From Collybiopsis luxurians FD-317 M1 (Eukaryota; Basidiomycota; Agaricomycetes; Agaricales; Omphalotaceae), in NCBI GenBank assembly GCA_000827265.1, contig KN834793.1, positions 199,753 to 263,752 on the forward strand: a DNA stretch of 64,000 nt, read 5' to 3'. Below are positions 51,033 to 61,576 of this stretch, one piece after another. Below the pieces are notes generated by a model. It worked only from the letters and a program-made list of their open reading frames with translations, had not been told where the DNA came from and searched no databases. Each line of letters starts with the position of its first letter. Position 1 is the first letter of the stretch. A program made the translations under genes and the position numbers.

Positions 51033-51499
51033 TCGTCTTTATTTATTATTTACCTTCGGGTCCGCACTCAGTGAGAGAAAAATTAAAACTTGGTATGAGA
51101 TTCGATCTTCGACGCTCGCGCGTTTCAGCGCTGTCTGGCTTCTTCGAGGTCTACGTACATAGAGCTGTCAGACAGCTTGGTCGTATATGCGCATGCATGC
51201 ATTGCGTCGAACACGTATACGATGTATCTATGCCCTTTGCAATTTTGAAACTTGTCTAGCTTGATAGATGTAAAACGATCCTACTTAAGTACGTATGTAC
51301 ATGCCCAACACCCTTCGTATGACCCCCCTCCACCCGCCTTGCCCCTCTTCCTACTCATCCCACCGTGCTCCGAGTCATAACCCGAAAAAAAAAAAATCCT
51401 ACTCGCTGAGACACTGCCCCCCCTCTCCCCCCTCTTTCCCACTTCCCCTCGGCTGCATCCCCCCTTTGCAGCCTCCCCCAACTTTTTCTCACCCCCATA

Positions 51500-53101
51500 T
51501 CAAGTATACCCCTCCCAAGTCGCACGCACAAACTCATCCAATTCCTCTCCAGGCTCACACTTTTTCAATGTCGCATAATCGTACCAAACGAGGGTTTCGT
51601 GGCAGTGTGCGACTAAGGCTTGTTGAGTTACGGAGAAGGCTGAGGAGGTGAGGTGGAGTGTTGTTGATGGAGATGAAGATGGCGATGGCGATGATGTTGT
51701 GGTTGATGGTGTTGTTGGGAGATCGGGATTAGGATGGAGATTAGGATTAGGATGGAGATTGGGGTGGGGAGGGGGATGGGGATTGGTAGAGGGGGAAGGA
51801 GAAGGAGTGGAGGTGGGATTGGGGGCAGTGCTGGGTGCGGCGTTTGGGTAGGATTCGGGAACGGGATGGGATGGAGATGGAGTTGAACTCGAAGGTGAGT
51901 TCGATTTTGGGGTTAGACTGGGAGAGTGGAGTTTTTGGAGGCTGCGAACTGGTTTGTGTGCTATGAGGAGCTGTGCGTTTTTCGAGTCGGAACAGCGGAA
52001 GGGATACCGGGATCGAAGGTCGTTGAGATCAGGAATGGAAAAGAAAAGAAATAGGTCGATGGTTAGTAGAAGGATTCTTGTGGAGCCAGCATAGAGTAGG
52101 TGGAGCGAATACTTACGGTGTCGGGAAAGGTGACTGGACGACGGTAGTTGATATCTAAAGCTTTGATGATTAAAGATATTCCGCGTCCTTTGAGTAGGGC
52201 TTCGGCCTTTGCGGAACCTCCGAGACGATGGCCTAGGAGCATCATCCAGCGAATGCGGCTCTAAGAATTACATAGAAAGGTGACAGGTATAATTAACACC
52301 AAGAACCCCCGAGGCGGAACAGGAGGCGAGGTTGGGAAGCGGAAGGAAAAAAGAAAGGATGTATGTAAGTGAGCTGAATTCGGGGGGAGGTTTGAGAGGA
52401 AGAATGTTTTGCGCACCGATTCAAAGAAGCGAGCTAGATGATCCAAAAGAAGAAATGAATGGATCGCGACACATTGAGAATTTTGCCGAAACGTGAATTG
52501 TTGAAGGAAAGGGTGTTGTTTCGAGTAGGGTAAAGTGAGTAGGTTGTCAATGAACAACATATCTGCGATCAAATCTCGCGATAAAGACGTATATACGCAC
52601 CGTATTGAACGTTATTGACATGTCTGTTTTTATCCACATAGAGTTCAGGTTAGTTGAAGGGATTTGGTAAGTTGATGTAATGGAAGAGACGGACTGAAAC
52701 GAGTCTTGATCACCCCAGGTTATGTTTTGTGTCCAGACGGAAGGCCGATGGAATCCATACTGAACGAGTTTGTCCCGGCCTCGTTCGAGTAGTTCCGCAA
52801 AGGCTGATGAATCTAAAAACAATGGTGAATCGCCATTGGTGGGTTGAGCGTGAGTTTCAGTCGTTGTGCCCCGGTCTGATTTGTTAGAGAGGGAGACGTC
52901 ATCTGGTGAAGCAGGACCTGTTGCTCCAGGAGGCAAAAAGTAGGGAGAGGAGGGGTCGGAAAAGGCTGCGCGAAGTGCCTGCGGTTCCAAGGTAACTAAA
53001 ATGAAAATTTCAAGAAAATGAGAACCCCTGACTTTGATACTGCTATTATATCGTGTCTGACGATAAATTTTTGGCAGAGAAAGACGTGAAGGACGGTACA
53101 T
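51500..53101 (-). CDS. Hotdog-fold (4HBT-type) thioesterase with low-complexity insertion, probably mitochondrial
   Basis: Six-exon minus-strand model, about 340 residues. The N-terminus MYRPSRLSLPKIYRQTRYNS is basic, hydroxylated and free of acids, like a mitochondrial presequence. The hotdog core reads WTQNITWGDQDSFQ-HVNNVQY-ARFFES-SRIRWMMLLGH, then INYRRPVTFPDT-LLIAHKP; D/HVNN..Y and the E are the usual catalytic-loop and helix signature of acyl-CoA thioesterases. Two tiny exons (52601-52623, 23 nt; 52417-52433, 17 nt) encode HVNNVQY and ARFFES. About 97 Pro/Ser/Thr/Asn-rich residues then interrupt the fold before SAFSVTQQALVAHCHETLVW-YDYATLKKC. Stop at 51500-51502 (minus). The last exon, 51500-51970, is 157 codons. 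An upstream in-frame ATG at 53155 is possible. Confidence 0.82.
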
Positions 53102-53578
53102 GGCGGGATGGAAATGTGCAAAGTGCGGCGCAGGTTGAAAGCCGGCTATCGGCACAGTTATCCGGTGTTTGGTTTTGTTTGGTATGAACGTCTTTGGACG
53201 TCAGCGACGTCGACGAGGACAGAGTCGACGAGTACCATGGAATGTAGGTCTGCTTAAGACTCTAAAGGGTCATAAAGAACCTTCTAGGTCTTGAATCACC
53301 CGAACAAGTTGTTTGACGCTTAAACTAAAAAAGGCAATTGGGCATGTCCAAGCTGTAAATATCAGTTTTGTCTATCGATCGACCAAATTTGTCAGACAGA
53401 CAGCCAAACATTGAACCAAACTCTACGAGGCTATATAAGCACCAGTCCTTCCAATTCACTTCTTTCTCCAGAACCTCCATCATCTCTCGATCCTGGTGAT
53501 CTTTTCCTTTACATTTCTATACTCACGCAGGCTTCGTGTTACATTTCTATCCTCTCACTCTTCCTTATTATATTCATT
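53102..53578. promoter_or_regulatory. Divergent promoter region (thioesterase / secreted protein)
   Basis: About 480 bp between divergent starts. TATATAAG at 53432-53439 probably serves the plus-strand secreted-protein gene (147 nt before its ATG). It contains a CTTCTTTC-rich leader. No gene. Confidence 0.5.
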
Positions 53579-55535
53579 ATGGCTGTCCTCAGCGCTCAAT
53601 TCACCCTTCTCGCCGCTCTTCTCTCCCTCGCCGCCATCGGTATTAACCCTTCCTCAGTCGACGCCGCCGCCATTTCGGCGAGGCGACCTGATGTCACATC
53701 GTCATCCGCTGCGTCTGGTACGCACCTCAAGTCGACTCGCGACCCTCTACTCCCGCTTCCTACTCGCTCCGAAAAGTCAAAGGCAAAGTCTTCACCCTCT
53801 GAGGAGAAGCACGACGAACATGGATCGGGCAAAAAAGATGAGGAGAAAAAGAAGAAGAAGGAATCGGACGAACACGAGCACGACAAGGTAAGAACATCTC
53901 GCCATTGTTGTTTATATCTTTTTGACGCATATATGCCTCTAGCGAGGTGGTAACCTCAAGCAAGACTTCCCTTGGAGCAGGGATGAAGCCATGATGGGCA
54001 TCCCCACCGAGTTACGTCGCTCAGAGCGTATCGAGCTCTTTTCCGGGGAGAACAACGGAATCAAAGTCGAGTTACCCAAACCTGGGTTGCAAGCGTTTTT
54101 CCATACTCGCCATTCTCACTCGGACGCGCATGTTACTCACCGCCGTCATCATACGGAAGAAAAACATATCCATGAGCATTCTCACTCGCACAAACGCGAT
54201 GACCATTCGCACGGACATGACCACGAACATGACCATGACCACGACCACGATCACGACCACGAACACTCCCGTCGTGCTCCTTCTCGCTCCCGTCCTCATC
54301 CTCGCCGAGCCTGTCCATCCACTGCTGGATACGCCGATGTAATGGTCAGTCCACTTTACTTTTATGCTTCTCTTTGCTAAATTGTTTTACTCTAGTCTGA
54401 CGGAAAAAGACTCGCTTCCTTGTTCTGGAACGCAACTTCTCGATCGTACGACATCTCCGAGAAACAGGCGTCCGCTCTGTATCTACAGGACTGCGGATCC
54501 GATATCGTTACCCTCACTTGTAACAACATTGCCGGAGGTGGCTGCCTCACATACCGGGCAGACGGTGATGAGAGTTCCTTCACTTGTCAAAGCTGCTTCG
54601 CGTCGCCTCCTTCCTCCAGTCCTCAGGCGGGGTTATGCCAGAATTTTTTGTACAACGGAACTTCTGGACAGTTGAGCATGCTTGAAAACTGTACAGGTTC
54701 AGTTGCTTCTCAGGCAGTTGATGATCCCGATGCAGACGATGGGCCAGCAGACGACGACAGTGACGACGATACGGAATCGATCACATCAACGGACTTTAAC
54801 CAGACGTCCAACTCGTCCCTCACTAATTTTAGTCTAATGTTCAGGCCTCTATCGAACGACTTGGAAGTAGAGGAATTCAACTCGAATTCCTCTTCGTACA
54901 ATACGACCGATCCTGAATTGAACTCGGCCTCTTTCAACGCGACCGGTACCGACTCGGACTTAACTTCGTTCAATACCACGAGCTCAAAGCCCGGAGCTGG
55001 CGCCGTTACCGAGACTGTTACGACAACCATTACGGTCACTTCTTCCTCGCCTTCCTCAACCCTGCAGTCTGCCTCGTCTACCATTACTCAAACCCCTGCT
55101 CCTACCACTACAGGGGTAGTGGTTGAAGTTTTTGATTCTGATTCTGTTTCATCGTCCTCCGGCGCTGACGGTGCCAATCCTCCGTCGAGTTCAGTGGACC
55201 CCGATGTCGTTGCTGCCAGCATCGTTGCTTCTGCGTCGTCCGCCTCAGCAATGTCCAACACAGTTTCTCCTACTCCGTCATCGACTGCAGACGATTCCTC
55301 ATCTTCTCCATCGTCGATATCGGCCGCCGATGTTTCCTCTTCTTCGTTTTCCGCCGCTCCATCTGGTATCGATTCTTCATCGTCGTCATCCACCTCTGCT
55401 TCTCCTTCCGCCGCCGATTCGCAATCTCAGTCCGCCGACAGCCCCCAGGCCACTCCGGGTGCGGACAGGAGGGACGTGAAGACCAGGTCGACTGCGCCGT
55501 ACTCGTGGCGTTTTACGAAGCGCTCAGAAAATTAA
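53579..55535 (+). CDS. Secreted His/Asp-rich, Ser-rich protein
   Basis: Three exons: 53579 to about 53887, about 53943-54345, and about 54396-55535. The signal peptide MAVLSAQFTLLAALLSLAAI is followed by a Lys/Glu/His-rich stretch (EEKHDEHGSGKKDEEKKKKK), a folded-looking part (RSERIELFSGENNG), then a histidine run HGHDHEHDHDHDHDHDHEH flanked by HTRHSHSDAHVTHRRHH. A cysteine-containing globular segment comes next (CGSDIVTLTCNNIAGGGCL, FTCQSCF, CQNFLYN, ENCTGS), then an Asn-Ser/Thr-rich, likely N-glycosylated stretch (NQTSNSS, NATGT) and a long Ser/Thr/Pro/Ala tail. His-Asp-His arrays bind divalent metals (Zn, Ni, Cu) in many secreted proteins, but that role is inferred. It is related by its N-terminus to the relic at 17.7 kb. 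The C-terminus is hydrophilic and basic, so no GPI signal is seen. Confidence 0.78.
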
Positions 55536-55851
55536 ATAAGGGGAAAAAGTGCCAATTGGCGCAGATGGTTCTGTTCTTTGGCGAGTTTGTTCATTCGAGT
55601 CCTTCTTTCCGTACATGTACTATATGTCAAGGGACTTTGTAGAATAGAGTAGTGTATGGGTTATTTAGTAAATCCGAGGACTTTAGCTTACACTGTAGGT
55701 CGTATAATAAAAAGCAAGTTGTATTCGAATGTTCAAAGAACAGAGTGTTGGATCTGCGTATCGCTAGAACGAGAAAGTTCTCAGTTCAACATGGTCGCCC
55801 GAAAGTATGAATAAAAAAGTTCAAAGAGTAGAACATCCACTCAAACTGGGA

Positions 55852-55941
55852 GGGCCTGACCGGGAATTGAACCCGGGACCTCGTCGAAAGGAAGTTTCTT
55901 CTACACCCTAACAACGAATCATACGCCTAGACCATCAGGCC
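55852..55941 (-). tRNA. tRNA-Pro(AGG), with intron
   Basis: The minus strand folds as GGCCTGA acceptor, TGGTCTA D-arm, anticodon stem CGTTG/CGACG with loop TTAGGGT (anticodon AGG), T-arm CCCGGGTTCAATTCCCGG, acceptor TCAGGCC and discriminator C. An intron of about 18 nt (TGTAGAAGAAACTTCCTT) lies in the canonical place, one base after the anticodon. A run of six A on the plus strand at 55813-55818 is the Pol III terminator. Confidence 0.93.
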
Positions 55942-56267
55942 GACAAAGTCCATCCAGGGGTTGGAGTGTCTAAGCAGTGGGAAGATACAAGGAGGGCAGG
56001 TAGTCCAGGTCCTGAGGCCTGAGGACTCACAAAAAATTCTGGATTATGAATAAGCAATTAACAAGACTCTGGGCTGAGACTAGCGGCTGGATATAGCATA
56101 ACCCCGCGTCCGAGAGTATTCCCTCACTTCGGGAAATTTCAATCTGTTTTTTTTTTTTGGATACAGTCATCGTGCAGATATCTGATATCTGATTTATCAA
56201 TGGTAACTATAATCGTAGGTATGAAGGGACATGTGTTGAGATTTCATTTAACTGAGGCCCTGTAACT

Positions 56268-56285
56268 TGTGTGTGTGTGTGTGTG
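56268..56285 (+). repeat. (GT)n microsatellite
   Basis: About nine GT dinucleotides. Confidence 0.85.
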
Positions 56286-56640
56286 CGTAAGTCAGATGGC
56301 TTCGTGAGGCCTTGAGATATGACTAGTACTGGAGGCCCAGGAGGGGATTTGAACAAACTTAAAAGTGCTAATCCCCTGGAAGTTCAAGTTGGGTCTTCAC
56401 CGGGTCCCAACCTTCATCTGGCATTTCTGGAGTTTGTAGTAAGTATTGTACATGGGATGCCAGAACCCGGTCCGGGTCCATTTAACTTTTTTCTCTTAAA
56501 AATTTAATTGTAGCAAAGTTTGAGCCGAGTACTCTGGTTTTTGAGTACTTATTGGTACTAGCTCAGCTGGTCCATGAACATGCACTTTTGCAGGATTCGG
56601 TGGTACGGCTTTTTTTCAAGTGTAGTTATAATTAGACAGT

Positions 56641-56737
56641 GGCCTGATGGTCTAGGCGTATGATTCGTTGTTAGGGTGAGCAAGGTGCGCTGAAGATTCT
56701 TTCGACGAGGTCCCGGGTTCAATTCCCGGTCAGGCCC
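56641..56737 (+). tRNA. tRNA-Pro(AGG), with a different intron
   Basis: The same mature tRNA as at 55852-55941 but on the plus strand: GGCCTGA, TGGTCTA, CGTTG-TTAGGGT loop, CGACG, the same T-arm, and TCAGGCC. The intron is about 25 nt (TGAGCAAGGTGCGCTGAAGA-TTCTT) and unrelated in sequence to that of the first copy. A TTTTT terminator lies near 56785. The apparent open frame across it on the minus strand is not a gene. Confidence 0.93.
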
Positions 56738-57830
56738 ATGATTGATTTCTTGTGGTGGAATTTTTATTTCTCTACTTGAACGTTTTTCAATATTGGTCAC
56801 TCAAACATATTTGTTTGTTTTCGATTTGTTTTTTTCTCTTGCTTTTTTTGTATATTTGATATTTGGTCCTCATTCAGATACTTACCTCAGTCTCAAGTCT
56901 TAACAAAGACTTGACACACAAATTAATCACAATCCCGATGAGATGAGTTATGAGTACTAGGCTAAGTATGAAGACTACAGTCGGAAGTAAGGTATACTTA
57001 TGAGGAGTGAAGTAGAACTTGGATGATCAAGGGGGATCGGGCCCAAGAGAGCGACTCGGAACTGAGATGAGTACCGTATCCTCGGGTGATCTGGTTCAGA
57101 GAAGGGCTACTTACTGATTTAAGAGGATATCATAGTCTGTTCATTGAGTTGGTTCAGAGTACTTACACTTACATGGATAGATAGATGTTGAACGAATCGT
57201 CATGTCCGACGCATTGAGCAAATGTGATAAAGATTCAAGAGCTCACGGTACATGTGATTATTCTCATACCTGGTAATCTGGATATGCAATCGGCTTTTCG
57301 TTTCGACACACACAGCAATAGGTAAACTGGCTGTTCGGGAATCGGACTTCATCAGTTAGTATATCCTATCCTGTACTCTGGGTTACATAACTAGAAACAA
57401 TGATTACGGTTGGGTGTTCAGGTGTCCACGCATCATAAACTAACTTAGATAACTAGAGTTTCCTACGTTGATCCTTGCGTTGCATGGAGATCATCTGCAT
57501 CTCCGCTACTTAACCTATCTGGCAAGCAAAGAACAAACAGTGATAACCAAGGGCACCGCCCTCTCGTCCATGTTGAAATCAATAATTCCTTTATTTTAGG
57601 ATACTCTTCTAGCCTGTTAAGTAGACTAGCGGTAGAGATCCTATCTTGGTGTAACTTCGGCCGCTGTAGGCCTAGTGAGTGAGTGAGGATGCAGTTGCTA
57701 CCATCTTTTTACTCCTCCATGCAAGTCCAGTAGCCGTCGGATGAGCTTAGGCGTTTCCGCTAAGAACCCCATACTGCATTTAGTCAAATGTTGGTCATTA
57801 CCAGAACGACGGCTTGGGAATATCCCTCGA
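56738..57830. other. Intergenic, nothing recognised
   Basis: About 1.1 kb, AT-rich near 56780-56940, then ordinary composition with several GAGTACT/AGTACTT words. No supported gene. The minus-strand frame 57698-57931 partly overlaps the flank repeat and is probably decayed sequence. Confidence 0.45.
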
Positions 57831-57839
57831 GAGATGATG

Positions 57840-58390
57840 GCCGTTTGGAAACGATTCTCTCTGTCAGTGATAGCTTGTGTGCCTTGAGCCTCGCCTCTTG
57901 ACAATATAGACCGATTATACATACCGGTCATCTGTTGCGAACTGCAGCTATTTCAATGTCAAAATTCTTCGAGAAACTAGCACAAGTATTAGCCGAAGAC
58001 TTTGATTCAGAAATTGTCAAACGTCGCTGACAAGCCGTCGTTCTTGACACCGATTATCAAATCCGAAGGTAAGACTGCCTCGTTCCCAATATATTCTTGC
58101 TTCGAAATTACTATGGCAATAGAATTTTTGACGGCGACGGAGACATGAAGAATCCACCAAGTTCCCCGGAACCGGAGTATAATCGAATATAGCAAAACTC
58201 TTCCAAGGTCGTTGCCTATCTAGTTGGAAGTATCACTGGTTCCAAATCATTATCCGCCGAGGGTGGTCAGCTTGAATCTTAACCTACTTCTCGTCCACGA
58301 ACTGGTTCAGAACTCCGTTCAATCACAACGTAACTAAGTTGTGGCTGGTAACCGAAACCACACGTAGAGCGTCTAGGGTGCCAAAGCTGA
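57840..58390 (-). repeat. P450-flank repeat, copy 2
   Basis: Reverse-complement match of 16110-16620. Blocks AAGAATCCACCAAGTTCC (58149), CCAAGGTCGTTGCC (58204) and CGTCCACGAACTGGTTCAGA (58292) correspond to the plus-strand blocks at 16318-16334, 16267-16280 and 16173-16193. One frame on the minus strand (58007-58195) is open here but broken by stops in copy 1, so coding potential is doubtful. Confidence 0.75.
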
Positions 58391-58934
58391 GGACGTGATA
58401 ATCCTAATAGGAATATTTACGAAACAACCTCTTCTCCAGTTCTCTCCAGTTTTTCGTTTGTGAACTCAGTATTTGGCCATATTGCGAAGTGGGATATTGT
58501 GATCTATCTAAGTTTCTAATCTGCCTTTGACTGGAGGAAGAGCTTGAAGGTGTACGACAGCCCACTTCTTCCGTTTGCGACGATTTCAGCCGATTTCTGT
58601 CAAGGTAGGGTCCCAGATAGTTGTACCAATATCTGGGTTCAAGATAGAAAGAACGAACCCGACTCCAGGACTCCCTAGAGCTCCTTACTTTGGTGCCATT
58701 CTTCCATGAAGCTGTAAGGTAATATGGTCAGTGATGGTTGAAAGATGTTACATAAATCCAGTGAACATGTTCCTGTTTGATCGGTCCTCAATAAAATCAA
58801 GAGCATGGATTTCACTACTGACTGTTTTCCTGGGGACTCGTTGGGCACTGGTATATGCACTCTGATAGAAATGTGACAAATCCGTATTGCACGAGCTAAT
58901 CGTGGGTTTTGACTTGTTAGATGCAACCGAAAAC

Positions 58935-59200
58935 AATGAAAATTTGCGGGATACGTACCGCTGCACTCTGAGAAAGGGCTCGGTAATGGTAAGTTTTATT
59001 CCATTCTGGGATTGAGCTAAGAACTTACCGACTGTGTATCCATGGCGGCTAAAATCAGAGTGCTAACTTACATCACGTCCATCACAGCGTTCTGCAGATT
59101 GAAGATTCAAAAAGTTATTCTGACACTCACTTCAGCGGCAGAAAAAACAGTAACCTTGAGTTTGAGACAAAATCCCTTTCTTCCAATGTTCTGTCCTCCA
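58935..59200 (-). pseudogene. Cytochrome P450 relic (third paralogue)
   Basis: On the minus strand AAGTGAGTGTCAGAATAA, then after an intron CACTCTGATTTTAGCCGCCATGG-ATACACAGTCG (reading TLILAAMDTQS), then GTAAGT and AGAGTGCAGCGGTACGTATCC. This aligns with paralogue 2 at 14305-14480: intron, I-helix LIFAAMDTTS, then SAMARILHLL. The acceptor before the 5-nt ATGAA exon is lost, the second Thr of the DTT motif is Gln, and downstream sequence soon diverges. No haem loop or N-terminus is found nearby. Confidence 0.75.
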
Positions 59201-59833
59201 AGGCGGCAGTTTATTTGGGTATTACCAGACCGTTTGTTTCTTCTCTGTACCGTATCCACGTTCCTCCAGTTTCTGCTTGCTCCGCAGTCTTTCTACTCAT
59301 CTTGCGTCTTTGCAAGCATCCAATTATCAACTCGTTATACCCCGTATTATACATGAGTTTTTTCAGCCTGAAGCTCTTGCCACGGAGATAATTCTGAGCA
59401 GCGATCTGGGCTTACGAGCTGAATATCTAGCGATTGGCGCACGCTCTACTTACAATTGTCGCACTACGAATCGAGTAACTTGAACAAAGCTCAATCATTC
59501 TACGGTTTCCTGCCCCTTTAGAAGCGGGAGAGGTCTACCTTCCCCGCAAAGCTCACTTTCACTTTCCCAAGTTTTCTACTCAGCTTTCTTGTTAAGCGAC
59601 GACAACGACCCATTGGGGCCTTGGTGACCAGACAGCCTATGCAATCAAACTGGAAACACGCCGAAGTTATAATGTAAAAACCCTAACAACAGGAGATAAT
59701 AATGTGAGTAGATATCAGAACGTACCAACCAACAGAAGATGATCGATATGACCATAAGCTGGTCTTCTCAAGATGAGACCATGATATAAAAAGCCTGCAA
59801 CGATGACCATACAGGGCACCTCCTACTGTTCTC
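59201..59833. other. Intergenic, promoter of the 7-TM gene
   Basis: About 630 bp. TATAAAAA at 59785-59792 lies 49 nt before the ATG at 59834. Other open frames have no motif. Confidence 0.5.
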
Positions 59834-61199
59834 ATGACTCCGGAAGAGCAGCGAATGATTGCCTCCTATGCAAGCGACATCTACCACAACAGCGTAAATA
59901 CAATAGTGGAAGTAGCCGGATATGGTACATGTGATAATAGTGTTTAACTTCTCCCCATTTTGTTTAAGCTAACGATGCTCCTTTCAATTTCTACTTATTT
60001 AGGTGCCTTCATTGCAGGATTATTCATTGCTACTAGATCCCTGGTGTATGTCATATGAATGCCCGGAATTATTTTCTGACTCTCGATTTACATTGTGGAT
60101 CTTTTTGGTTTATTGACAGAGGCAGGCCCTGGACCCGCTCAAGAATTTTACTCACCATATGCTTGATTACGACGTTGATTGCCTTCACCTATCATGTCTT
60201 TTATCTTGAGGCATTTAACTTGGTGTATACCCAGCTTCTTTTTGTTCAACCGAAGCAAGAAGATCAAGGAGGATTTGAAGCTCAAGTCCGCTTGGTGGAT
60301 GAAAGAACTTTACCACTCGGGTATACACCATCGTGGGCACTAACAATTTCTGTGCGTTTTACTATATTCATTTCTAGCCTGATAGCTAGATTATGTATTC
60401 CAGGTGGTCTTGAGTGATTTTATTGTAGTTTGGAGAGCATATGTTTTGTTTCCCCAAGCCCACCTTTTGAAGCTTACACTTGCTTTCCTAATGATTGTCA
60501 ATATTGGTGAGAGAATATTATTCCTAAGCAGATATAACTCAACTTGTAGCTTGACCTTATCTAGGAATCAACATTGCAGATTGTATTTTGGAAGACACTG
60601 AAGTCAAAACATTTGAATCTGGTGCTACCACAGTTCTGGATTGGTTATCAGGCGTGATTTCTTTGGTTGTCAACATTTTCGCAACAGGTTCAATTGCATG
60701 GAAGGCATGGTCAGTAGTCTATCATTTGTGTGCCGTTATTCAACTCTTAAACCTGCTTTTTCATTAGGAATTATCACTGTCTTATGGCAGAGGCCGCAAT
60801 TCACAAAAGAAGTGGGGTTGAGAATATTCTACTTTTATTAGTTGAATCTGGCACTATATATTGTGTGATACAAGCTGTCTACATCATCATCCTGCTATTG
60901 AATACATATCTCTCTGTCAACGTTTGGGTCACCGGTGTTGTAAAGCTTGTCATTAGTCTATATATTGTTGCTGCAGTGAGTGCCATTGTATCATGGTTTT
61001 TGACTGCTTTTAATGTATTTTGTAGCCATGTTATCTAGTTGCAGTAATCATTGTGAATACCCTGCATGACTCATTTGCACTTGAAACATTCCAAGTCAAC
61101 CAAACTTACCAACCTAGTAATGGGTCTTGCAGGGACAATGATTTTCCAAATACAATTGACCACTTGGAGTCCAGAAGCCTTGAAGACTTGGAAATTTGA
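59834..61199 (+). CDS. Multi-pass (about 7 TM) membrane protein of an Agaricomycete-type family
   Basis: Eight-exon model. The N-terminus MTPEEQRMIASYASDIYHNS is extracellular-like. Membrane spans follow: AFIAGLFIATRSLV; RILLTICLITTLIAFTYHVF; VVLSDFIVVWRAYVLF; KLTLAFLMIVNIGINIA; LDWLSGVISLVVNIFATGSI; NILLLLVESGTIYCVIQAVY; and LVISLYIVAAPCYLVAVIIV. The loop PLGYTPSWALTIS and the word VVWRAYVL are typical of a large family of unnamed 7-TM proteins in mushrooms. A soluble acidic tail ends ESRSLEDLEI-stop at 61197-61199. The function is unknown; a receptor-like role is only suggested by topology. The CpG content falls toward the 3' end, where repeat-like DNA begins. Confidence 0.75.
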
Positions 61200-61576
61200 T
61201 AAATATGTTTGGTTGTCAATCCATTGGATTCGGAAGACCCTCAAAAGGCCATATTTGGAGTACAATTGTCCACTCAGTTTCTCGAAAGCTTTGGAATAAA
61301 TGTTATCAGGTTCAAATCAGGTTTGGCATTTGCAGATGTCAATACAAGTTGAGAGAGGTCCATTATAATGCTCAATCACACCATCAATTTACCTGTAGTA
61401 AAAAACTATTTGAATGATTCAGTTTATGCATCCTTCAGAAATATGGTCCAAGGGTCCATTCATGCACTATCTGTATGTCCCAAGCCCTACTAATTCACAG
61501 CATGTGTTGGCATATGTGAACCAGAGAATCCAGGAATCCATTCTTTGAGCAATGGTCATTTAGACAGCTCAAGAGA

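Noticed and set aside
51648..51851. Gly/Asp/Val-rich plus-strand frame
   Set aside because: It is the complement of the low-complexity exon of the thioesterase gene.
56558..56800. Minus-strand open frame across the second tRNA
   Set aside because: It is the antisense translation of a tRNA gene (PDRELNPGP-type artefact) and has no independent support.
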